DNA of 64,000 nt. Source: Luteococcus japonicus (GTDB lineage Bacteria; Actinomycetota; Actinomycetes; Propionibacteriales; Propionibacteriaceae). Below the pieces are notes generated by a model. It worked only from the letters and a program-made list of their open reading frames with translations, ran no database searches and was not told where the DNA came from. Location of the stretch: contig NZ_RKHG01000001.1 in assembly GCF_003752415.1 (NCBI RefSeq), positions 124,001 through 188,000 of the forward strand, given 5' to 3'. A program made the position numbers and the translations under genes. Every line of letters begins with the position of its first letter. Positions within the stretch are counted from its first letter, which is position 1. Of this stretch, positions 54,610-64,000 are shown one piece after another.

Positions 54610-56108
54610 TCACCCCGGACCTCGAGGGATTCCGCGCCCAGGCCGAGGCCGGGCGCCGGGTGATCAGCGTGCACACCCGCCTGCTGGCCGACGACCTCAC
54701 CCCGATCGGGCTGTACCAGCAACTGTGCGAAGGCCGCGAGCTGACCTACCTCTTCGAGTCCGCCGATGCCGGGGTCTGGTCGCGGTGGAGCTTCGTCGGG
54801 GTCAATGCCGCCGCCACCCTGACCGAGACCGACGGCAAGGCCGAGTGGTTGGGCCGTGAGCTGGCCGGCCTGTCCACCGACGCCGACCCGTTGACGGCGC
54901 TGCGGCAGACCCTCGACGTGCTGCACACGGACCGCGATCCCGAGCTGCCGCCCTTCAGCTCCGGGATGGTGGGTTACCTCGGCTACGACGTGGTCCGACG
55001 CCTCGAGAGCCTGCCGGACACCTGCGTCGATGACCTGGAGCTACCGGAACTGGTGATGATGCTGGCCAGTGACGTGGCCGTGCTCGACCACCACAAGGGC
55101 GAGGTGTGGCTGATCGCCAATGCCGTGAACTTCGACGACTCCCCGGACGGCCTGGAGAGTGCGCACGCAGATGCCGTGGCCCGGGTGACGGCCATGGCGG
55201 AGCAGCTGGCGCGGCCTCGTCCGTCGCTTGTCTCCCGCCAGGCACCCTCCACCACCCCGGTGCCGGTGCGCCAGCGCAGCGACGAGGAGTTCTGTGCCAT
55301 GGTCGAGGCCGCCAAGGAGCACGTGCGGGCCGGTGACATCTTCCAGGTGGTCCCCAGCCAGCGCTTCGACCTGACCACGAGCGCCGACGACCTGTCCATC
55401 TACCGGGAGCTGCGCAACACCAACCCCAGCCCCTACCTGTACCTGATGCGCCTGCCCGGATTCAGCATCATCGGCTCCAGCCCGGAGGCCCTGGTCACGG
55501 TCTCCGACGGCACCGCCACCACTCATCCGATCGCCGGCACCCGGCCGCGCGGCGCCACGCCCGCCGAGGACCGTCAGCACGAACTGGACCTGCTCGCCGA
55601 CGATAAGGAACGGGCCGAGCACCTGATGCTGGTGGACCTGGGCCGCAATGACCTGGGGCGCGTCTGTGAGCCCGGCAGCATCGAGGTGACCGAGTTCATG
55701 CAGGTGCGCCGCTACAGCCACGTGATGCACCTGGAGGCTTCGGTCGTCGGAAGGGTGGCACAGGGTCGCACCGGTCTGGACGTCATGTTGGCCTGCTTCC
55801 CGGCCGGGACCCTGTCCGGAGCGCCCAAGGTCCGTGCGATGCAGATCATCGACGAACTGGAAGCCACTCGACGGGGTACCTATGGGGGCGTGGTGGGCTA
55901 CTTCGACTTCGCCGGCAATGCCGATGCCGCCATCGCCATCCGCACGGCGCTGCTCAAGGACGGCGTCGCCCATGTGCAGGCCGGCGCAGGGATCGTCGAC
56001 GACTCCGTGCCGTCCAGCGAGAACGTCGAATGCCAGAACAAGGCCCGCGCGGTGCTCAATGCCGTGGCCCGTGCCGAGGCGCTGCACCGGATGGGGAAGG
56101 ACGCATGA
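54606..56108 (+). CDS. trpE: Anthranilate synthase component I
   Basis: Forms anthranilate from chorismate with ammonia from the glutaminase partner, which is not in the window. The 500-residue protein has the N-terminal feedback domain with [15 protein letters not shown] and YLFESAD (Trp-binding region around the ESAD Ser), and the chorismate-binding domain with [36 protein letters not shown] and [10 protein letters not shown]. Start GTG 54606 overlaps hisI, stop overlaps the next gene (ATGA). Confidence 0.96.
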   Translation: MITPDLEGFRAQAEAGRRVISVHTRLLADDLTPIGLYQQLCEGRELTYLFESADAGVWSRWSFVGVNAAATLTETDGKAEWLGRELAGLSTDADPLTALRQTLDVLHTDRDPELPPFSSGMVGYLGYDVVRRLESLPDTCVDDLELPELVMMLASDVAVLDHHKGEVWLIANAVNFDDSPDGLESAHADAVARVTAMAEQLARPRPSLVSRQAPSTTPVPVRQRSDEEFCAMVEAAKEHVRAGDIFQVVPSQRFDLTTSADDLSIYRELRNTNPSPYLYLMRLPGFSIIGSSPEALVTVSDGTATTHPIAGTRPRGATPAEDRQHELDLLADDKERAEHLMLVDLGRNDLGRVCEPGSIEVTEFMQVRRYSHVMHLEASVVGRVAQGRTGLDVMLACFPAGTLSGAPKVRAMQIIDELEATRRGTYGGVVGYFDFAGNADAAIAIRTALLKDGVAHVQAGAGIVDDSVPSSENVECQNKARAVLNAVARAEALHRMGKDA

Positions 56109-56620
56109 CCCCGGCACGCACGCGGCTGACGAGCTGGTTGGCACTGCTGGCGGGCGCGGTGCTCGCGCTGGTCTTCGCCAAGGACTCCGGAGAACACGCC
56201 GATGCCGCGAGGGCTATTGGCTGGGCCCTGCTGGCGGCGCTGGGGGTGAGTCTCCTGCTGGCAGTCTGGGGGCGGCGCCTGGTGGCCGTCCTCGAGCTTG
56301 CCCTGGCCGTCGGTCTGGGCCTGCTGGTGCTGTTCGGCGAAGGGGACCGCAAGCTCCTGCTGGGTGTCGCGCTGGCGATTGTCGGCGCCGTGCTGCAGCT
56401 CGTCATGGCCCATCGGTGGCCCACGCGAGCGGACCGTTTCCAACGCCAAGGTTCCGCAGTGCAGCACCCCACCAGCGATCTCGACGTCTGGAAGGCGCTC
56501 GACGCCGGACTTGACCCCACCAGCGATGACTTTGACGGTAGTCTCGCTGGGCGAGAGACTTCTCCCAACAAGACTCAGCCGCGCCCCGTCGTAGGGGCCG
56601 ACCAGGAGGATCAGCAATGA
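56105..56620 (+). CDS. Trp-operon-associated membrane protein (TIGR02234)
   Basis: A 171-residue protein with about four membrane helices (LLAGAVLALVFA, AIGWALLAALGVSLLLAVWG, LAVGLGLLVLFG, LLGVALAIVGAVLQLVMA) and a polar C-terminal tail of about 55 residues. It is the usual membrane protein between trpE and trpC in Actinobacteria. Function unknown; transport of aromatic compounds has been suggested by position only. Overlaps trpE and the next gene by four bases each. Confidence 0.85.
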   Translation: MTPARTRLTSWLALLAGAVLALVFAKDSGEHADAARAIGWALLAALGVSLLLAVWGRRLVAVLELALAVGLGLLVLFGEGDRKLLLGVALAIVGAVLQLVMAHRWPTRADRFQRQGSAVQHPTSDLDVWKALDAGLDPTSDDFDGSLAGRETSPNKTQPRPVVGADQEDQQ

Positions 56621-56880
56621 GCTACGCGGGCATGCAGACCGTGAAGAATGTCAAGCGCGAGCAGCAGCTCCGTTACGAGGAGGGCAAGTCGCCTGCCGCG
56701 TGGGCCGGATCCTGGATCGCGCTGATCGGCTTCGTCATCCTCACCTACACCACCACCTTCGGCTTCGAGAAGTTCGGTTGGATGGGCGTCTACATCTCGG
56801 GAGCGATGGTGCTGATTGGTGGGCTCGTCACCCTCGTGATGAAGGTCCAGGGCTACGGCACCCCGCCCAGGAACCTGTGA
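56617..56880 (+). CDS. HGxxPAAW-family small membrane protein
   Basis: An 87-residue protein with two membrane helices (SWIALIGFVILTYTTTFGF and GVYISGAMVLIGGLVTLVM). The family motif HGxxPAAW reads EGKSPAAW here: the His is replaced by Glu. Genes of this family lie before trpC in many Actinobacteria; function unknown. ATGA overlap with the previous gene and GTGA overlap with trpC. Confidence 0.85.
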   Translation: MSYAGMQTVKNVKREQQLRYEEGKSPAAWAGSWIALIGFVILTYTTTFGFEKFGWMGVYISGAMVLIGGLVTLVMKVQGYGTPPRNL

Positions 56881-57686
56881 GCGGCAGCCACATGGAGGCC
56901 ACGGTCCTCGACCAGATCATTGTCGGGGTCCGTGCCGACCTCGCAGAGCGCAAGGCTGTCCACAGCCTGGCGGACCTCGAGGCCCGGATCGCGACGCGTC
57001 AGGCACCGCTGGACGTCCTGACTCGTCTTCGCACGCCCGGGCTGAGCGTGATCAGCGAGGTCAAGCGGTCCAGCCCCAGCAAGGGAGCCTTGGCCACCAT
57101 CGAGGACCCGGCCGCCCTGGCCACACGCTATGAGTTGGGTGGAGCACATGCCATCAGCGTCCTGACGGAGAAGCACCGCTTCAACGGCAGCCTTGCCGAC
57201 CTCGACGCGGTGCGAGTCGCCGTCCAGATCCCCGTGCTGCGCAAGGACTTCGTCGTCGACGACTACCAGGTCTGGGAGGCCCGTGCCCATGGGGCCGATC
57301 TGGTCCTGCTGATCGTCGCCGCCCTGGACGACGCGGACCTGCAGCGGCTGCACCAGCTGGTGCTGGACTTGGGCATGACCCCCCTGGTGGAGGTCCATAC
57401 CCCGGACGAGACCCGCCGCGCCGTGGACCTGGGAGCACGCCTGATCGGCGTCAACAACCGCAATCTCAAGACGCTGGACGTGGACCTGGCACAGTTCGGC
57501 CGTCTGGTAGACCTGATTGACAACGACGCGGTGAAGGTGGCCGAGTCCGGCATCCTCACTCCCGACGATGCCGCGCTGGTGCACCGCCAAGGAGCCGACG
57601 TCGTGCTCGTCGGCGAGGCACTGGTGCGCCACGGCGATCCGACCTCGGCGATCCGCGCCATGGTCGAGGCCGCCGGCACCCGCTGA
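56877..57686 (+). CDS. trpC: Indole-3-glycerol phosphate synthase
   Basis: Ring closure step of tryptophan synthesis. The 269-residue TIM barrel has [14 protein letters not shown] (catalytic Lys and Ser), [13 protein letters not shown] (catalytic Lys), LVEVHT and [15 protein letters not shown]. Start is GTG 56877, which overlaps the previous stop like the other genes of this operon; ATG 56892 (MEATVLDQ) is the alternative and matches the usual family length. It is not fused to TrpF. Confidence 0.95.
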   Translation: MSGSHMEATVLDQIIVGVRADLAERKAVHSLADLEARIATRQAPLDVLTRLRTPGLSVISEVKRSSPSKGALATIEDPAALATRYELGGAHAISVLTEKHRFNGSLADLDAVRVAVQIPVLRKDFVVDDYQVWEARAHGADLVLLIVAALDDADLQRLHQLVLDLGMTPLVEVHTPDETRRAVDLGARLIGVNNRNLKTLDVDLAQFGRLVDLIDNDAVKVAESGILTPDDAALVHRQGADVVLVGEALVRHGDPTSAIRAMVEAAGTR

Positions 57687-57733
57687 TCCCGTCGCCGGGA
57701 AGCCCCCCCGTTCCACCACTGTCTGGAGACACG

Positions 57734-59044
57734 ATGAGCCTGCCCGACGCACACGGACATTTCGACGACTTCGGGGGTCGTTTCGTCCCCGAGGCCCTGC
57801 AGGCGGCGCTGGACGAGCTCCAGGCCGCCTTCGCCGTGGCCCAGGACGATCCGGACTTCCACGCCGAGCTGACACGCCTGCGCCGTGACTACGCCGGCCG
57901 CCCCACGCCGATCTGGCAGGCCGACCGCTTCGCCGAGCACTGCGCCGCGGAGGGTTCGCAGGGCGCCACCATCGTGCTGAAGCGCGAGGACCTCAACCAC
58001 ACCGGCAGCCACAAGGTGAACAATGTGCTCGGCCAGGCGCTGCTCACCAAGCGGATGGGCAAGACCCGCGTCATCGCGGAGACCGGCGCTGGCCAGCACG
58101 GCGTCGCCACAGCCACCGCCGCCGCCCTGATGGGGCTGGAGTGCCGGATCTACATGGGCAAGGTGGACACCGAACGTCAGGCGCTGAATGTGGCGCGGAT
58201 GCAGATGCTGGGTGCCGAGGTGGTCGCCGTCGAGGCCGGTTCGATGACCCTCAAGGACGCCATGAACGAGGCGATGCGGGACTGGGTCACCAATGTGGAC
58301 CGCACGCACTACCTGATCGGCACCGTCGCTGGTCCCGCTCCCTTCCCGCAGTTGGTGCGCGAGTACCAGCGGATCATCTCCACTGAAACTCGCGCGCAGG
58401 TGCTGGAGCGTTATGGCCGCCTGCCCGATGCCGTCACGGCCTGCGTGGGTGGTGGTTCGAATGCGATGGGCATCTTCGCGGACTTCATCCCCGACGAGGA
58501 AGTCGGTCTCTACGGTTTCGAGGCGGCCGGCGACGGCGTCGAGACCGGCCGTCATGCCGCCACCATCACTGCTGGCCGGATGGGCGTGCTGCACGGCATG
58601 CGCACCTATGTCCTGATGGACGAGGACGGCCAGACCATCGAGTCCCATTCCATCTCCGCAGGCCTCGACTACCCGGGCGTCGGGCCGGAACACGCATGGT
58701 TGGCCAAGACCGGCCGCGCCAGCTACCTGCCCGTCACCGACGAGGAGGCGATGCAGGCGCTGAAGCTGCTCACCCAGACCGAGGGCATCATGCCGGCCAT
58801 CGAGAGCGCGCATGCCGTCGCGGGCGCCCGTCGGCTGGCCCTCGAACTCACCGCGAAGAATCCCGACGTGAAGCCGCTGATCGTGATCAACATCTCGGGC
58901 CGTGGTGACAAGGACGTGGACACCGCGATCAAGTACTTCGGCATCGACGGCAGCGTCGACGACGTGGCCGGACGAATGGAGCGGAGCGACGTGGCCGACA
59001 AGATGGAGCGGAGCGACGTGGCCGACAAGATGGAGCAGAAGTGA
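57734..59044 (+). CDS. trpB: Tryptophan synthase beta chain
   Basis: Condenses indole and serine to tryptophan. The 436-residue protein has the PLP lysine K94 in [27 protein letters not shown] and the phosphate loop [10 protein letters not shown]. The C-terminus is extended by about 26 residues containing a 9-residue repeat (MERSDVADK twice, then MEQK). A 47-bp gap with CTGGAG separates it from trpC. Its stop overlaps trpA (GTGA). Confidence 0.96.
   Translation: MSLPDAHGHFDDFGGRFVPEALQAALDELQAAFAVAQDDPDFHAELTRLRRDYAGRPTPIWQADRFAEHCAAEGSQGATIVLKREDLNHTGSHKVNNVLGQALLTKRMGKTRVIAETGAGQHGVATATAAALMGLECRIYMGKVDTERQALNVARMQMLGAEVVAVEAGSMTLKDAMNEAMRDWVTNVDRTHYLIGTVAGPAPFPQLVREYQRIISTETRAQVLERYGRLPDAVTACVGGGSNAMGIFADFIPDEEVGLYGFEAAGDGVETGRHAATITAGRMGVLHGMRTYVLMDEDGQTIESHSISAGLDYPGVGPEHAWLAKTGRASYLPVTDEEAMQALKLLTQTEGIMPAIESAHAVAGARRLALELTAKNPDVKPLIVINISGRGDKDVDTAIKYFGIDGSVDDVAGRMERSDVADKMERSDVADKMEQK
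58976..59041 (+). repeat. 27-nt tandem repeat at the end of trpB
   Basis: Two identical 27-bp units (58976-59002 and 59003-59029) starting ATGGAGCGGAGCGACGTGG, then a partial third (59030-59041). In frame, adding MERSDVADK units to TrpB. The bases just before (GACGTGGCCGGACGA) look like a diverged earlier unit. Confidence 0.9.
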
Positions 59045-59901
59045 CCAGCTACCCCAACACCCCCTTCGGAGACGAGGCTCGCCTGGGTCGCTCCGGGCAT
59101 GCCTATGCCGCCGCCCGCAACGAGGGGCGCGCGGCGCTGGTCGGTTACCTTCCCGTCGGCTACCCGGATGTGCCCGGTTCCATCGAGGCCATGACGGCGC
59201 TGTGCGAGGGAAGCGACGGAGTGGGCGTCGACATCGTCGAGGTAGGCATGCCCTATTCGGACCCGGTGATGGACGGTCTGGTCATCCAGCACGCCACCAC
59301 CAAGGCGCTCGCCAATGGCGTGCGGACCCGCGACGTCCTCACCGCCGTCGAGGCCGTCGCGAAGGCCGGCAAGCAGGCCACTGCGATGATCTACTGGAAC
59401 CTGGTGGAGACCTACGGCGTCGACGCCTTTGCCCGCGACTTCGCCGCTGCCGGTGGTGCCGGCCTGATCACCCCGGACCTCACCCCGGACGAGGCCGATG
59501 CCTGGCTGGCGGCCTCCGACGAGCATGGGCTGGACCGGATCTTCCTGGTGGCGCCATCGTCCACCCACGAGCGGCTCCGCTCCACCCTGGAGGCCTGCCG
59601 GGGCTGGGTCTACGCAACCAGTGTGATGGGCGTGACCGGAACCCGCACCAGCACCAGCTCCGCGGCTCCCGCCCTGGTGGCCAGGGTTCGCGAGGCTCAG
59701 CCCGCACTGCCTGTCGGCGTCGGGCTGGGCGTCTCCAATGGTGCCCAGGCGAAGGAACTCGCACAGGTGTCCGATGGCGTGATCGTCGGATCGGCGCTGG
59801 TCAAGCACCTGATGGCGAACGAGGAGTCCGGCTCCCGGGATCTGTCCGCCTTGCGCCACCTGGTCGACGACCTGGCCCGCGGCGTGCGTGGCGAGGCCTG
59901 A
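59041..59901 (+). CDS. trpA: Tryptophan synthase alpha chain
   Basis: Cleaves indole-glycerol phosphate to indole and glyceraldehyde-3-phosphate. The 286-residue TIM barrel has the catalytic Glu E67 in [15 protein letters not shown] (the Asp in SDP is the second catalytic residue), LITPDL, VAPSST and GVTGTR. Start is the GTG at 59041 that overlaps the trpB stop. Confidence 0.96.
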   Translation: MTSYPNTPFGDEARLGRSGHAYAAARNEGRAALVGYLPVGYPDVPGSIEAMTALCEGSDGVGVDIVEVGMPYSDPVMDGLVIQHATTKALANGVRTRDVLTAVEAVAKAGKQATAMIYWNLVETYGVDAFARDFAAAGGAGLITPDLTPDEADAWLAASDEHGLDRIFLVAPSSTHERLRSTLEACRGWVYATSVMGVTGTRTSTSSAAPALVARVREAQPALPVGVGLGVSNGAQAKELAQVSDGVIVGSALVKHLMANEESGSRDLSALRHLVDDLARGVRGEA

Positions 59902-59911
59902 GGTCCACGAC

Positions 59912-60745
59912 GTGTTGCTGCTTCCCCAGTCGATCCCCAGCCCTGGTTGGTCCGCCTTCCACTTGGGACCGCTGACCATCCATGCCTACGCCCTGTGCAT
60001 CCTGGCCGGCATCGTCGCCGGCTGGTCGTTGGCGGTGCGACGTTTCACGGCCCGTGGGGGAGACCGCGACCACTTCGAGGAGATCATCGGGGCCTCGGTG
60101 CTGGCCGGTATCGTCGGAGCACGCCTGTACCACGTCATCACCGATCACCAGCTTTACTTCGGCGCGGGTCGACGGCCCATCGAGGCGCTCTACATCTGGA
60201 ATGGCGGGTTGGGCATCTGGGGCGGCGTCGCGCTCGGCGGCATCACGGCATGGCTGCTGTGCCGCCGCAAGGGCGTCGACTTCTCCGTGCTGGCCGATGC
60301 CGGTGCTCCCGGTCTGATCCTGGCCCAGGCCATCGGGCGGCTGGGCAACTGGTTCAACCAGGAGCTCTTCGGCCGCCCCACCACCCGTCCTTGGGGCCTG
60401 GAGATCGACGCGGTGCACCGCCCCGACGGCTTCGAGCAGTTCGCCACCTTCCATCCAACCTTCGCCTACGAGATGCTGTGGAACCTGGCCGGGGTCGCCT
60501 TCCTGCTCTGGGCCGAGCGCCGTTTCCGCCTCGCCCACGGACGCGTCTTCGCCCTCTACGTGGCCTACTACTGCGCAGGGCGGTTGTGGATCGAGCACCT
60601 GCGGATCGATCCGGTCAATACCGCGGCGGGCTTCCGGCTGAACGAGTACACCTCGGTGATCGTCCTGCTGTGTGCGGTGATCGTCTTCATGCTGTTGTCC
60701 CGACGGCATGAGAACGACGAGGCCAGCGGCTTGCCACAGGCGTGA
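59912..60745 (+). CDS. lgt: Prolipoprotein diacylglyceryl transferase
   Basis: First enzyme of lipoprotein maturation; attaches diacylglycerol to the lipobox Cys. The 277-residue protein has seven membrane segments, GARLYHVITD near residue 70, the signature GRLGNWFNQELFGRPT near 143, and HPTFAYEMLWN. Start GTG 59912 (MLLLPQSIPSP) is preferred for its GAGG 8 nt upstream; GTG 59888 lies inside trpA. It follows trp genes as in many Actinobacteria. It would act on the lipoproteins at 19.2 and 30.5 kb. Confidence 0.95.
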   Translation: MLLLPQSIPSPGWSAFHLGPLTIHAYALCILAGIVAGWSLAVRRFTARGGDRDHFEEIIGASVLAGIVGARLYHVITDHQLYFGAGRRPIEALYIWNGGLGIWGGVALGGITAWLLCRRKGVDFSVLADAGAPGLILAQAIGRLGNWFNQELFGRPTTRPWGLEIDAVHRPDGFEQFATFHPTFAYEMLWNLAGVAFLLWAERRFRLAHGRVFALYVAYYCAGRLWIEHLRIDPVNTAAGFRLNEYTSVIVLLCAVIVFMLLSRRHENDEASGLPQA

Positions 60746-60748
60746 GCG

Positions 60749-61198
60749 TCACTGGCCGTAGGAGAAGCGCCGGTCCGCGAACAGCAGGTGGTTGAGCCGC
60801 TTTCGCATGTGTCCCAGCCTGCTTGCGTCGGGGCTTTCGTCCGGTGTGGAGAGGATGAAGCGGAGGATGCTGCCACCGTCCTTGGGGCTGATCTCGAAGT
60901 CGAGGACATCGTTCGGTCTGGAGGGCCACAGCGAACTCCACCGGACGTGATGGCTCTCCTCGGCCTGCAGCACGATGGGTGGCCTCTCGTCCTCCAAGAG
61001 CACCAACCAAGGACTGGTCCCGGGCGCCTTTGGTTCGGCGAGGGACTGGAACACGATGCGCGGCGGCGCCGGCAATGGCCGTGCTCGATATCCCAGGATC
61101 TCCAGGCACCGGAAGTATAGGGAGGTGGAGCGCCCGTAGGGCCCGCGCGGACGCACCAGACACGTCCACGAATTGGACCCGAAACATTCCCGAAACAC
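60749..61198 (-). CDS. Conserved hypothetical protein, start uncertain
   Basis: Up to 149 residues; the conserved-looking part is the C-terminal 100 residues, with LLEDERPPIVLQAEESHHVR, VLDFEISPKDGGSILRFILS and a basic end RLGHMRKRLNHLLFADRRFS. This could be an SRPBCC-like fold of strands and a C-terminal helix, but I cannot name it. The outermost start is GTG 61198; an inner start is likely because the first 50 residues look non-conserved and overlap the region upstream of gltB. A TATACT at 61119-61114 (minus) may be its promoter. The stop faces lgt, 3 bp away. Confidence 0.55.
   Translation of the reverse strand: MFRECFGSNSWTCLVRPRGPYGRSTSLYFRCLEILGYRARPLPAPPRIVFQSLAEPKAPGTSPWLVLLEDERPPIVLQAEESHHVRWSSLWPSRPNDVLDFEISPKDGGSILRFILSTPDESPDASRLGHMRKRLNHLLFADRRFSYGQ
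61181..61196 (+). promoter_or_regulatory. Possible GlnR-type site upstream of gltB
   Basis: GAAAC (61181-61185) and GAAAC (61192-61196) separated by 6 nt, preceded by GAATT at the same 11-nt spacing. GlnR sites in Actinobacteria are built from GTnAC and GAAAC half sites with 6-nt gaps. Position is about 105 bp before gltB. A TAGCGT at 61207-61212 could be its -10. Confidence 0.3.
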
Positions 61199-61300
61199 AG
61201 CGGCCCTAGCGTTTTGCCACGATCGGTGCCATGAGGCCTGCTGTGGTCAGGGTGCCGATCTCCCTGTCGGGCAACCGGCACTGTCAGATCGGAGAATCGC

Positions 61301-64000
<2,700 letters not shown>

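Noticed and set aside
54606-54700. trp leader peptide and attenuator before trpE
   Set aside because: trpE overlaps hisI and no Trp-rich short frame with a hairpin precedes hisI.

Overview
The window is high-GC chromosomal DNA from an actinobacterium, most likely a member of the Propionibacteriaceae. Support for this comes from methylmalonyl-CoA epimerase together with a PduO-type cobalamin adenosyltransferase (propionate / Wood-Werkman metabolism), a GlgE-type glycogen pathway, NucS mismatch repair, a long DivIVA-type coiled-coil protein, an Asn/Arg-rich insertion in Rho, and a mycothiol-type DinB family protein. I see no prophage, insertion sequence, CRISPR array, tRNA or rRNA. Almost everything is core metabolism.

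Layout. 1-3.4 kb: lysA (5' end cut off), hom and thrB (aspartate-family amino acids). 3.4-10 kb: rho with a long leader, rpmE, prfA-prmC, tsaC and a WecA-type transferase. 10.1-18 kb: complete F-ATPase operon with two small membrane genes in front (atpI-like, atpZ-like, then atpBEFHAGDC). 18-31 kb: mixed block with DUF2550, cobO, a cyclophilin lipoprotein, an alpha/beta hydrolase, nucS, a DivIVA-like protein, mce, a PH-domain protein, pgm and a thioredoxin/TPR co-chaperone. Several broken genes lie here. 31-42.4 kb: glycogen/alpha-glucan metabolism, with glgE-maltokinase-glgB-NUDIX on the minus strand, glgP divergent from glgE, and glgX. 42.6-46 kb: cysteine desulfurase-mnmA-MetE-like operon. 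46.2-52.8 kb: ACT protein, gatCAB, an NCS2 permease and a DinB-type gene pair. 54.2-64 kb: hisI-trpE-(two small membrane genes)-trpC-trpB-trpA-lgt, then gltB running off the right edge.

How the genes work together. Most operons are tightly packed with overlapping stop/start codons (TGATG, ATGA, GTGA). Pgm, GlgE, maltokinase, GlgB, GlgX and GlgP can together build and break down glycogen through maltose-1-phosphate. Cysteine desulfurase and MnmA supply thiolated tRNA. GatCAB corrects misacylated tRNA. Lgt would lipidate the lipoproteins encoded at 19.2 and 30.5 kb.

Points for a second look: about a dozen genes have a -10 hexamer ending 6-7 nt before the start codon, which predicts leaderless mRNAs; two of them share an identical 16-nt promoter core. 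Rho carries a prion-like Asn-rich segment encoded partly by a 12-nt tandem repeat. Five non-essential genes are broken by frameshifts, stops or deletions while essential frames are intact, which suggests real gene decay. The methylmalonyl-CoA epimerase has Gln where one metal-binding His is expected. TrpB has a repeated C-terminal tail. A 15-nt repeat recurs in three intergenic gaps. I found no clearly new multi-gene system.
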